Shown here piece after piece: positions 9,376 to 17,683 of a DNA stretch of 64,000 nucleotides. The position numbers were made by a program, and so were the translations under genes. How positions within the stretch are numbered: the stretch's first letter is position 1; each line of letters opens with the position of its first letter. Source of the stretch: Haloferax marinum (lineage in GTDB: Archaea > Halobacteriota > Halobacteria > Halobacteriales > Haloferacaceae); contig NZ_WKJQ01000003.1 in the NCBI RefSeq assembly GCF_009674625.1, positions 124,001 to 188,000 of the forward strand. The letters run 5' to 3'. The notes beneath the pieces were generated by a model. It had not been told where the DNA came from. It saw only the letters and a program-made list of their open reading frames with translations, and ran no database searches.

Positions 9376-10110
9376 ATGTCGACGAACTCCCACTCCAGTA
9401 TTCGCCTCGTCCGACACGCCACGCTCCTCGTGACAGTGGGTGAGACCACGTTCCTCGTTGACCCGATGTTGGCGTCTCCCGGTGCCAACCCACCGATACA
9501 GGACACACCGAACCAACGTGACAACCCACTCGTGCCGATGCCTGACGTCGGGTTGACGTACGACGCCGTCGTGGTTACACACCGTCACACTGACCACTTC
9601 GACGAGGCTGCGAAAGCGGCGCTCGACCCCGACGTTCCGTTGTTTTGTCAACCAGCGGACGAGGGGGCGTTCGTCGAAGACGGCTTTACAGATGTCCGTC
9701 CAATCGACGACGGAGCGGTATTCGACGGTATCACCATCCATCGAACGCCAGGCCGGCACGGACATGGCGAACTCGCCGAGAAGATGGCACCCGTTTCGGG
9801 ATTCGTCTTCGAAGGTGACGAGACACTCTACATCGCAGGCGACACCATCTGGTACGACGAGATTGCAGAGACACTCGAACGCTTCGACCCCGATACTGTC
9901 GTCCTCAACGCCGGGGAAGCACGATTCGATTACGGCGAACCGATTACGATGGGAGTGGCAGACGTCACTGCGGTTCGGGAAGCGACAGACGCCCGAGTCG
10001 TCGCCGTCCACATGGAGGCCATCAATCACTGTTTGCTCACCCGCGACGAGTTACGAGCGAACACCGAGAACGTCCGCATCCCTGAAGACGGCGAACTAAT
10101 TACGCTATAG
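9376..10110 (+). CDS. MBL-fold metal-dependent hydrolase
   Basis: 244 residues from the ATG at 9376 (MSTNSHSSIRLVRHATLLV). The frame is open to 9322, but the fold begins only after this Met. Motifs: HRHTDHFD (metal-binding HxHxDH), PGRHGHGE (metal His), IAGDTIWYDE (bridging Asp) and AVHMEAINHCL (last His). It belongs to the UlaG/lactonase-like branch of metallo-beta-lactamase-fold hydrolases. Substrate is unknown. It stands alone between two unrelated genes. Confidence 0.85.
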   Translation: MSTNSHSSIRLVRHATLLVTVGETTFLVDPMLASPGANPPIQDTPNQRDNPLVPMPDVGLTYDAVVVTHRHTDHFDEAAKAALDPDVPLFCQPADEGAFVEDGFTDVRPIDDGAVFDGITIHRTPGRHGHGELAEKMAPVSGFVFEGDETLYIAGDTIWYDEIAETLERFDPDTVVLNAGEARFDYGEPITMGVADVTAVREATDARVVAVHMEAINHCLLTRDELRANTENVRIPEDGELITL

Positions 10111-10333
10111 AACGGCTGACGCACCAGATTAGCTTCGTCCCCACGCCTGGAGTCGTCTGAGGGGACGAGAACGTCCGTTCCTCGAACGTGGAAACACCGA
10201 TTCGAAACTGGCGGTGACCCATGCCTCTCAGAGAGAGGTGTCACGGAGGTAACCACCTGACATCGCCGTCAGCGAGCGTTTAACACCCGGAACTCACTAT
10301 TCACAAGTACCGCAACGACCCCACAAACCACAC

Positions 10334-10990
10334 ATGTCTCAACAAAAATCCGACTACATAGACGACGCCGAGATCGACGCTGACCTCGACCAAGTACCCG
10401 GTGACGAGGAAGTCGAAACAACCGTCGAAAATCTTGAAGCGAACGGGTTCGACGTCGTCGTCGTCGATACCGCGGACGAAGCACTCGAAACACTGCAATC
10501 ACACATCCCAAGCGGCGTCTCCGTCATGAACGGGCACTCGACGACGCTGGAAGAGATTGGATTCGTAGAACACCTGAGTGAGGGGGATCACGACTGGGAG
10601 AGTCTGCCGGACCAGATCTGGAGCATCGACGACGACGCAGCGCGTCAGGCTGCCCGCCGCGAGTCCCAGACGGCCGATTATTTCCTCGGTGGAATCAACG
10701 CCATCGCGCAGACGGGTGAACTTGTCGCAGCAGACCTCTCAGGTAGTCGCATCGGTGCGTACCCCTTCGCTGCAAGCAACGTCGTCATCGTCAGCGGTAT
10801 CAATAAAATCGTCCCAACGCTCGGCGACGCGCTCGACCGACTCGAATCAGTCGCGTATCCACTGGAAAACGAACGAGCGAAAGAAGCCTACGGCGTCGAA
10901 TCCACGATTGCCAAGCAACTGATTTTCCGACGAGAAGTCGAAGAAGGTCGTACGACCGTCGTCCTCATCCGCGACCAATTGGGCTACTAA
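10334..10990 (+). CDS. LUD-domain protein (LutC/YkgG-like)
   Basis: 218 residues. The N-terminal 25 residues are acidic. The rest matches the LUD fold found in lactate-utilisation subunit C: VSVMNGHSTTLEEIGF, SQTADYFLGGINAIAQTGELVAADLSGSRIGAY, NVVIVSGINKIVPTL. Bacterial LutC works with LutA and LutB in lactate oxidation, but neither partner is next to this gene, so a lactate role is not shown. It appears monocistronic. Confidence 0.8.
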   Translation: MSQQKSDYIDDAEIDADLDQVPGDEEVETTVENLEANGFDVVVVDTADEALETLQSHIPSGVSVMNGHSTTLEEIGFVEHLSEGDHDWESLPDQIWSIDDDAARQAARRESQTADYFLGGINAIAQTGELVAADLSGSRIGAYPFAASNVVIVSGINKIVPTLGDALDRLESVAYPLENERAKEAYGVESTIAKQLIFRREVEEGRTTVVLIRDQLGY

Positions 10991-11162
10991 TATCCTGAGC
11001 ACGCTTCGAAGCGACTCTTTGAGAACCGCTTCGAAGCCCCCGAAGCATACGAACGGGTCGGCTCCCTCCTTCGTCGTTCCCAGGACGAAGCAACACCAGT
11101 CGACGTCGCCGAGTGGCTAACTCCAGAGAAGTTTTTCAGCAGTCGTCCCATACTGCTCTCTA
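10991..11162 (+). other. Spacer with a long in-frame extension of the LUD gene
   Basis: Immediately after the LUD stop the same frame stays open for about 70 codons and reads like protein (AYERVGSLLRRSQDE, VDVAEWLTPEKFFSS), with no ATG. It may be a decayed gene or a chance open frame in GC-rich DNA. Confidence 0.25.
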
Positions 11163-11492
11163 ATGGCTCACATCGACGTCGACGACCTCCTCCCTAATGA
11201 CCGCGTGAAGCAATCTGTGTCTGCTAGAGAGGTGACACAGCTCACTCGTGGCGCGTCGAACCGCTACGCCGACGAAGGCGACACCTTCGAACTCGACGGT
11301 GAGACCTTCGAGATAGTCGGCGTTACGAAGCGGACACTCGGTGACTTTACCGACGCCGACGCCCGTAGAGAGGGGTCACCGTCGCTCGAAGCCTACAAAC
11401 AGCGGATGGAGCGCGTCCATCCCGGACCGTTCGAATGGGACGACAGCGACGAAGTCATCACCTACAGATTCGAGCGGGACCAGCACCCGTGA
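11163..11492 (+). CDS. ASCH-like domain protein
   Basis: 109 residues. The pattern LLPNDRVKQS, VTQLTRGA, GDTFELDGETFEIVGV, RTLGDFTDADARREG fits the ASCH/PUA-like beta-barrel, whose LGD.T..DA.REG element is characteristic. Such proteins are thought to bind or modify RNA. It lies 45 nt upstream of rnhA on the same strand, so the two may be co-transcribed. The assignment rests on motif recall. Confidence 0.6.
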   Translation: MAHIDVDDLLPNDRVKQSVSAREVTQLTRGASNRYADEGDTFELDGETFEIVGVTKRTLGDFTDADARREGSPSLEAYKQRMERVHPGPFEWDDSDEVITYRFERDQHP

Positions 11493-11537
11493 ACGAGGGC
11501 ATGGACTTCGACAGAGAAGCGCGAAGAGGTTGGTACC

Positions 11538-12188
11538 GTGATAAGTGAACCACTCCCCGTCGAATACCTCTCACCACTCGCCACGCTCGTCGACGGGGTA
11601 CTCGCACGCGTCGGGTACGAGATGACCGCTGCCACCGAAGTCATCGACGACGCTGTCCCCGGTTACGGCGGCCTGTTCGACCCTTCGACCACGTCGACAG
11701 AGTTGCGGGAAGCGCTCGAAGCCCTCTTGGCATCGGACCTCGCTCGACCGCCCATCCTCGAACCGGCAGGTGATTCGTTCGTCCTCTACGTCGACGGGAG
11801 TTCTCGCGGTAATCCCGGCCCTGCGGGTGCGGGTGCTGTTATCATGGACGCAGAGGAAAACGAACTCGCCCGTCTCGGTCGCCCCGTCGGTTCTCGGACG
11901 GGAAACAACACGGCCGAGTACGTCGCGCTCCAACTCGGCCTGTCGGAACTGCTCACTCGTTACGAAGCTCGCGAGTTAGAGGTGCGTATCGACTCGATGA
12001 CCGTCATCCGCGACGTCTGGAAGGGTAACGACCCGACGGAATCGGGCGTCGAGACGTATAGCGAGGCTATCGCAACGGCACTGTCGACCTTTCCAGAACA
12101 CCGGTACACGCACCTGGCAGACAGTGACCCGAATCCTGCCGACGCATTGGCGACAGTCGGCGCCGACATCGCAGCTTTCGGCCCCTAG
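11538..12188 (+). CDS. rnhA: Ribonuclease HI
   Basis: 216 residues from a GTG start. An N-terminal extension of about 75 residues precedes the RNase H fold. Catalytic residues: Asp in LYVDGSSRGNPGPAGAG, Glu in GNNTAEYVALQ, Asp in VRIDSMTV, and the last Asp in ADSDPNPADALA. It cleaves RNA in RNA-DNA hybrids. The N-terminal extension is typical of haloarchaeal type 1 enzymes and differs from bacterial RNase HI. Confidence 0.92.
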   Translation: MISEPLPVEYLSPLATLVDGVLARVGYEMTAATEVIDDAVPGYGGLFDPSTTSTELREALEALLASDLARPPILEPAGDSFVLYVDGSSRGNPGPAGAGAVIMDAEENELARLGRPVGSRTGNNTAEYVALQLGLSELLTRYEARELEVRIDSMTVIRDVWKGNDPTESGVETYSEAIATALSTFPEHRYTHLADSDPNPADALATVGADIAAFGP

Positions 12189-12280
12189 GATGTGCTCGCG
12201 CAAGGAGAGACGAACACGGCGTATCATCTCACATCGACCAAATCCGCCGATGTTTTCACTCGCGTCGAGAACCGTCTACT

Positions 12281-13156
12281 ATGGAGATTGTAGTCACGGG
12301 TGGGCGTGGACAGACAGGTCGGTGGGTCGTCGACCGACTCACCAAAGACCACACCGTCACCTGCCTCGACCTCGAACATCCAGGCAACAACGGACACCCA
12401 GAGGTCGAGTATCGGGCGGTAGACCTCACGGACTACGGAAGCGTCTTCGACGCTCTCACCACCCTCGAACCAGACGCTGTCGTCCACTGGGCGGCGATTC
12501 CGGCCGCAGGAATCAAACCAGGAGTCGACACCTACCGAAACAACACACTGTCCGCACACAGTGTCCTGACTGCCGCCGGGCGTGTCGGAGCGCGTGTCGT
12601 CCAAGCGTCCTCAGACGGCGCGTACGGGTTCTTCTTCGCCGACGAGACACCGGTTCCGGACGAACTCCCGATACCCGAGACTCACGCACTTCGACCGGAA
12701 GACGACTACGGCCTCTCGAAAGTCGTGACCGAAGAGATCGGAAAGACGATTGCGCGACGTGACGACGTCTCGGTAGCGTCGATTCGTCCGTCGTGGATTC
12801 AAATCCCCGGTGAGTACCCGTGCCGTGACGACGCGTACACCTCGAACCTCGACGCCGGCGCAGGAAACTACTGGTCGTACGTCGACGTCCGCGACGTCGC
12901 CGACCTCGTGGACGCCGCGCTGACGAGTGACTTGACTGGGCACGAAGCGTTCAATTGTGTCGCTCAGGACAACGCACTCGGTCGGCCACTCCGCGAACTG
13001 ATGACCGAACACTACGGGGCGCTCCCAGAGAACTGTTCTGTCGAAGGAGACGCGTCCGCCTACGATACCACGAAAGCCACCAGGCTCCTCGGTTGGGAAC
13101 CGACACGCTCGTGGCGAACTGCCGCCTCCGAGACGATTCCGACGCCGCAAATCTGA
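12281..13156 (+). CDS. NAD(P)-dependent extended SDR / epimerase-family oxidoreductase
   Basis: 291 residues. Rossmann dinucleotide motif VTGGRGQTGRW at the N-terminus, the acidic residue after beta-2 (CLDLEHP) pointing to NAD, and an active-site YGLSK (YxxxK) near residue 147. The C-terminus follows the NAD-dependent epimerase/dehydratase pattern (SYVDVRDVADLVDAAL, LGWEPTRSW). The substrate is probably a nucleotide sugar or similar; no neighbour helps. Confidence 0.85.
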   Translation: MEIVVTGGRGQTGRWVVDRLTKDHTVTCLDLEHPGNNGHPEVEYRAVDLTDYGSVFDALTTLEPDAVVHWAAIPAAGIKPGVDTYRNNTLSAHSVLTAAGRVGARVVQASSDGAYGFFFADETPVPDELPIPETHALRPEDDYGLSKVVTEEIGKTIARRDDVSVASIRPSWIQIPGEYPCRDDAYTSNLDAGAGNYWSYVDVRDVADLVDAALTSDLTGHEAFNCVAQDNALGRPLRELMTEHYGALPENCSVEGDASAYDTTKATRLLGWEPTRSWRTAASETIPTPQI

Positions 13157-13181
13157 GACCGCCACCGAGCGTGGTCTGTGC

Positions 13182-13210
13182 GTTAGTTGTCGAACGGTTA
13201 GTTGTCGAAC
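13182..13210. repeat. 14-bp tandem duplication at the 3' end of the PIN-like gene
   Basis: GTTAGTTGTCGAAC occurs at 13182-13195 and 13197-13210. The second copy contains the stop codon (13198-13200) and last codons of the minus-strand PIN-like gene; the first repeats them just beyond the stop. Confidence 0.85.
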
Positions 13211-14238
13211 GCGTCGACGATTTTCTGGTCGCGCTGCAACGCCGCTTCGACTTTTGGGCTTCGTGGCTCGACGACGAGCTCTTCGTGCTGCCAGTGTCGG
13301 CCATCTTTCCCGTTCCAGACGCCGTACAGTGTCGCACCGGGCAGTTTGAGCACGCCGAATCGGATAGTCAGGTAGTAGACGAGGTCCGCGATGTCGTCCC
13401 ACGACGCCGTCGTCTTTCGAGGGAGTGTTCGCGGGAAGTCGACGTGTTGTGCAGGTACAGCAGCGTCAGACGCGAGGTCGATGAACCCGAAGTCGTTACT
13501 GAACAACACCACGTCCTTCCGGCTTTCCGACGCGAACGCTCGGTAGGCCTCGACGATGTTTTCGTCGCCCGTCTCACAGTCTACCAAATCCACGTTCCGG
13601 TCGGCCATGAGTCGTCGGAACTCGTACAGACCGAGGAATCCTTCTCGGTTGTTCCCTGCCGGTTGATTGTCGACTCGTTCGAACTCTTCGCCGAACGCGT
13701 TCACGAGTGAGGCCGTCTGATACTGATTGTAGTGCCAGTCGAGTTCCTCTTTGACGCCGGTCGCGAGTGCGTATCCGTTCGTCGGTGACCTGTCAGCGTC
13801 GTCGGTTCCTCCGGTCACGTGGTCGATTCCGAGTACCGAACCCATATCCCACGGCATGATGTTCGCGTCGATTCCGGCGATGACCGGTGGATGTCCCGCT
13901 TCTAAATCTCGGTAGCCGTGGCGGTGTACGAACTCGGTTACTTCGTCACGATTCGAAATATCCAGCACACCGCTGGCCACGAGTGACCGAACGTACGCGC
14001 TGTCGTCCGGTAAGTCGTCGTGAGCGTCCGGTCCGTACTCTCGTTGAATCACGCCGCGTGTGTCTACGTACTCAGAGAGTGATTGTGTGAACCGAACCGT
14101 ACTCTCGAACGGGTCTGCGAGTCGAACACGAAGCAGTTCGCCGACGTCGCCACACGGGTGTTTCACCGTGATTCGGTGCTTTCCAGTTTCGTGCAGCGCG
14201 TTCAACAGGAGCGTCACGTGCCGCCGAGCAAGAATCAT
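13198..14238 (-). CDS. PIN-like nuclease-domain protein paired with a CARF-like gene
   Basis: 346 residues. The first 110 residues are a non-enzymatic domain (ARRHVTLLLNALHETGKHRI, VRFTQSLSEYVDTRGV). From residue about 120 acidic motifs follow a PIN-domain pattern: Asp in PVIAGIDANIMPWDM, Glu in LATGVKEELDWHYN, an acidic pair in CETGDENIVEAYRAF, and Asp in VVLFSNDFGFIDLA. PIN domains are metal-dependent ribonucleases. Its start overlaps the stop of the CARF-like gene by 4 nt (ATGA, 14235-14238), so the two are almost certainly translated together. I infer a nuclease effector controlled by the CARF partner. The PIN call rests on motif spacing and needs a structure prediction. Confidence 0.6.
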   Translation of the reverse strand: MILARRHVTLLLNALHETGKHRITVKHPCGDVGELLRVRLADPFESTVRFTQSLSEYVDTRGVIQREYGPDAHDDLPDDSAYVRSLVASGVLDISNRDEVTEFVHRHGYRDLEAGHPPVIAGIDANIMPWDMGSVLGIDHVTGGTDDADRSPTNGYALATGVKEELDWHYNQYQTASLVNAFGEEFERVDNQPAGNNREGFLGLYEFRRLMADRNVDLVDCETGDENIVEAYRAFASESRKDVVLFSNDFGFIDLASDAAVPAQHVDFPRTLPRKTTASWDDIADLVYYLTIRFGVLKLPGATLYGVWNGKDGRHWQHEELVVEPRSPKVEAALQRDQKIVDAFDN

Positions 14239-14729
14239 GCAAACACCTCAGCGAAGTCGTACAGCGTCGTCCCGGTTCGTGGCACGTCGGCGTATATTCG
14301 GCCGAACAAACTGGCAGAATCGACGTACAAGTACGACACGCGGTCGGCACCGAACCGAATCCCTGCTTGGAACGCAATCGCGGACATAAACTTTCGACCT
14401 GGTGTGATGTCGACGACGACTTCTCCGTCATCGGCACGAGCGGCCTCGATTGCGGCCTCGAAATGCCCGACGATAGCGCGGAACTCCGTCTCACTATCTA
14501 ACTCCGTGTACTCGATATTTGGTGTCTCCCCGCCGTAGGCCTCTACGATTACTTCTATCAACTCCGTAATGCGGTCGAACTGGTCTGCGACCCCTGGGTT
14601 CCCGAGCAGGTACACGTGGTCAGGAACGAATCCCCACTCCGAACACGCCGCTGCAAGTGGATTTACCACTGCTTCGGGATTCGTGCTTCCAGTCGTCACC
14701 CAATAGTTTGCTGTCACCGTCGCCACCAC
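14235..14729 (-). CDS. CARF-like ligand-sensing protein
   Basis: 164 residues from a GTG start. It shows both CARF signatures: an N-terminal strand and loop (ANYWVTTGSTNPEAVVNPLAA) and, near residue 110, VVDITPGRKFMSAIAFQAG followed by DRVSYLYV. These match the D-x-T-x-G-x-K-x-M pattern of CARF domains that bind cyclic oligoadenylates in type III CRISPR signalling. No effector domain is fused; the downstream overlapping gene carries a PIN-like domain instead. No CRISPR array or cas gene is in the window. It follows mrfB-mrfA on the same strand after 225 nt. Confidence 0.65.
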   Translation of the reverse strand: MVATVTANYWVTTGSTNPEAVVNPLAAACSEWGFVPDHVYLLGNPGVADQFDRITELIEVIVEAYGGETPNIEYTELDSETEFRAIVGHFEAAIEAARADDGEVVVDITPGRKFMSAIAFQAGIRFGADRVSYLYVDSASLFGRIYADVPRTGTTLYDFAEVFA

Positions 14730-14954
14730 ACACTCTCGTGGCGGGAGTTCGCACGTCGACCCATCAGAATAGACGTGGACGCCGAATCACGCACCCGACC
14801 AGGAACGTCTGTGAGACCGTACATACAAACACCGACAATGTCAGTCCAGAATTAGTTTTCCCCGAGACGTATCTAAACAGTACCGCCAACCGCTCCGAGG
14901 TAGTCGTCGTCGAACGGCGAGAAACTCAGAAACGGAGTTCCAAACTGTCCCTCG

Positions 14955-17681
14955 TCACGAGTAGAAGACGACGGGCCGGCGGTCGCCGCCGTAGTCTTCG
15001 TCGGGCAGATACTCGCGGAGGGCGTCGTGGTTGTCTTCGCCGAGAAGTTGGTCGAGAACGTCGATAGCGGACGCTCGAAGGAGGGGCATGTTGTCGTTCC
15101 CGCAGTTTTCGTCGAAGGTACAGGCGGGACAGCCGTTTGGTTGGCCGCATCGACAGTCACGGAGTTGGTCACGGGCGCGTTCGGCGAGGGCTTCGAAGTT
15201 GTCGTAAATCGCGTGGGCGAAGCCGAGTCCGCCATCGATACCGTCGTAGATGAACCAGCCAGAGGAAGTACGGCCAGTGAGTTCGTGAGTGCGCTGTTGC
15301 AGAGCGTGTGTGGCGGCTTCGAACGAGTCGGATATCGAGTCGGCGATGTCGTCGTACTCAGGGTGAGAGTAGTGGGTGTCCATGACGAGCGTCGCGAGTC
15401 CCCCGAGGTCGTTTTTGTCGACCCGGAGTTCGAGCGGTGCGGTCTGAATCGTGGCGTGTTCGGCGGCGTGCAACCCCGCGACGTAGCCGAGATGTGCGAT
15501 GTCGGCATCTTCTGGGTCGACACCGGTTTCGACACCGTACTCGCTGTATTTCCGGACGAGCGCGTCTTCGACCACCTCGGGAACTTCGACCCAACACAAC
15601 TGCGTGTCCATGAGAATCGGCGGTAAGCCCGTCGGGATTGCTTGGCGCTTCGGGTCGCCATTACCGATGTACAGCTGGTCGTACGCGTGATAGTGGACGA
15701 GGACCGTCCCACGGCCAAAGTGCAGCGTGAACCCGTTGACTTCGCGGGATTTTTCGGACACTGCGTCGAGGACGTTGACCTTGCTTTGGGTCCGGGTGTA
15801 GTAGTTGCAATCGACCGGTTTGAGTTCGACGATGGGTTGTGGGCGGTCTTCGTCGACGGATACGACTTCGAACTGCTGGCCTTCGTGGAGTCTGACTGCA
15901 CCTTCGTGGTAGTCACGGTACGCCCGCGTGCGGTCGATTGGTTCGACGTCGAGGCCGTCTGACAGTCCCCACTTGTCGCGGTCGACGTCGGAAGCGAGCG
16001 TGAGTCGATACTCGGTGTCGTCCGTGCCGTAGAGGTTGATGCGTGTCTGCGGTCGACTAGGGCCGGCGTAGTGGGTTGCGGCGTCGAGGTAGCCGTCGAT
16101 GAATCCTGCTTCACGCCACATTTTCACGGCGGCTCTGAGGCGGTCTTCCTCTGCGAACGTCCCGACGTCCGTTTCGTCGAGTGCGATTTCGTCCGACGCG
16201 GCCAAGACGTGCATGGCGAAGACGGCGTTGTTCGACGTGTCGACGACCGCGTCTTCGACGTCGTTTTCCAGAAGGTACTCAGGATGGTCGATGACGTACT
16301 GGTCGAGCGTTCGGTGGTCGCCGACGAGGACAGCGAGGCTTCGGCTTGCTTCGCGGCCGGCCCGGCCGATACGTTGCCAGAAGGATTGCCGTTGCCCTGG
16401 GTATCCCATGAGGACGGTCGCGTCCAAACTCCCGATATCGATGCCGAGTTCGAGGGCAGAAGTCGTGGCGAGTCCGGTCAACAACCCGGTCTTGAACCGG
16501 TGTTCACGAGAGTGACGAGTGGTGCGGCCGAGTCCAGCGTTGTACGCTTCTCGGTCGGTGGTGGTCGTCCTCCCGTACGCTCGCGGGTTGTTCCGGCGGT
16601 GTTCGTCTGCGCGTTGAATACTGAGTTCGGTGAGTTTCCGACTATCGCAGAACAGTAACGTCCGGATATCGTTCGACGTCAGGTGGTCGAACACCTTCGG
16701 GGCTTCGACGCTCGCCGGGACACGTTCGGAGATGCGCTCGCCGTCGGTGTCCGGGGACGCTCCCTCGATGTCGTCTTCGATGTCGAACGACGCTTCGCCT
16801 GGGGTCGGGTCGTTGGTTCTGTCTCGCGGCGGTGGGTTCCAGAGGACGACGTCACGGGGGCCGTGTGGTGAGCCATCGTCGTCGATAACCGTCACCGGTT
16901 CGTCGATGAGTTCTTCAGAGTGGCTCTTCGGATTTCCGATGGTCGCAGACGTGAGGACGTACTGTGGGTCACCGCCCCAGTAGTCGACGACACGCTTCAG
17001 TCGGCGAAGAATCCACGCGACGTGCATGCCTTCGATACCGGTGTAGGTGTGTGATTCGTCGATGGCGACGAGGTCTAACGCGCTGTAGAACCGACTCCAC
17101 TTGTCGTGGTGTTCGAGGTATATGTTGAGGCCAGCAAAGTTCGTGAGGATGACGTCGGCACGTTCCCGAATCTCGCGTCGGTTTCCGGTCGTATCGCCGT
17201 CGTAAATCTGTACGCGGATGTCGAGACCGAGGTCGTCGTACAGAGTGGTCAGTGACTCGTGCTGGTCTTTCGTCAACGCCTTCATCGGGTATACGCACAG
17301 TGTGGTCGACGTCTCGTTTTGCTCGGTCGCACGGGTTCCGTCAGGGTTGAGGACGCCTGCGTCGAGGAGGTTCCGTGCGATTTGCAGTCCGTAAATGTGC
17401 GTCTTCCCGCTCGACGTAGACGTCGTGACGGCGACGTTGTCTCCGGCTTTCAGTGCGGTGAGCGCCTCGGCTTGGTGACTGAACAAGTCGAACGGATACG
17501 GGTCGGCCAGCGTCGGGCGAAGGACGTCGCTCGTCGAGACGGTCTTCGCCGCCCGTGCGGGAAGTTCGATAGTTTCGATGTAGTCCGAGTTTCGAGAGAC
17601 GTCAGGCCGAGGGAACGAGTCGATGATACTGTCTGTGTCGATGTCGACGTTCGTGTCGGGTGGGGTTGGATTTTCACTCAT
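14955..17681 (-). CDS. mrfA: DEAD/DEAH helicase with DUF1998 zinc-binding C-terminus (MrfA-like)
   Basis: 908 residues. SF2 motifs: Q-like FSHQAEALTAL, Walker A TSTSSGKT, motif Ia YPMKALTKDQ, DEAH-type VAIDESHTY, motif III LTSATIGNP, and motif VI WQRIGRAGR. The long insert after motif III and the C-terminal four-Cys set CRCGQPNGCPACTFDENCG match the DUF1998/MrfA family. Bacillus MrfA (YprA) is a 3'-5' helicase that repairs mitomycin adducts with MrfB. The start lies 2 nt after the stop of the mrfB-like gene, so the operon pairing is conserved here. Related to Hrq1. Confidence 0.85.
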   Translation of the reverse strand: MSENPTPPDTNVDIDTDSIIDSFPRPDVSRNSDYIETIELPARAAKTVSTSDVLRPTLADPYPFDLFSHQAEALTALKAGDNVAVTTSTSSGKTHIYGLQIARNLLDAGVLNPDGTRATEQNETSTTLCVYPMKALTKDQHESLTTLYDDLGLDIRVQIYDGDTTGNRREIRERADVILTNFAGLNIYLEHHDKWSRFYSALDLVAIDESHTYTGIEGMHVAWILRRLKRVVDYWGGDPQYVLTSATIGNPKSHSEELIDEPVTVIDDDGSPHGPRDVVLWNPPPRDRTNDPTPGEASFDIEDDIEGASPDTDGERISERVPASVEAPKVFDHLTSNDIRTLLFCDSRKLTELSIQRADEHRRNNPRAYGRTTTTDREAYNAGLGRTTRHSREHRFKTGLLTGLATTSALELGIDIGSLDATVLMGYPGQRQSFWQRIGRAGREASRSLAVLVGDHRTLDQYVIDHPEYLLENDVEDAVVDTSNNAVFAMHVLAASDEIALDETDVGTFAEEDRLRAAVKMWREAGFIDGYLDAATHYAGPSRPQTRINLYGTDDTEYRLTLASDVDRDKWGLSDGLDVEPIDRTRAYRDYHEGAVRLHEGQQFEVVSVDEDRPQPIVELKPVDCNYYTRTQSKVNVLDAVSEKSREVNGFTLHFGRGTVLVHYHAYDQLYIGNGDPKRQAIPTGLPPILMDTQLCWVEVPEVVEDALVRKYSEYGVETGVDPEDADIAHLGYVAGLHAAEHATIQTAPLELRVDKNDLGGLATLVMDTHYSHPEYDDIADSISDSFEAATHALQQRTHELTGRTSSGWFIYDGIDGGLGFAHAIYDNFEALAERARDQLRDCRCGQPNGCPACTFDENCGNDNMPLLRASAIDVLDQLLGEDNHDALREYLPDEDYGGDRRPVVFYS

Positions 17682-17683
17682 CG

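Noticed and set aside
10136..10179. Inverted repeat TCGTCCCC/GGGGACGA after the MBL gene as a terminator
   Set aside because: Present, but without a following T-run, and archaeal termination does not need such hairpins.
12611..13402. 263-codon minus-strand open frame
   Set aside because: Antisense to the SDR gene and Arg-rich; no family features.
14873..16114. 413-codon minus-strand open frame with Ser/Thr/Arg-rich translation
   Set aside because: It overlaps the MrfA-like gene in another frame, has low-complexity composition and shows no motif. Shadow ORF of GC-rich DNA.
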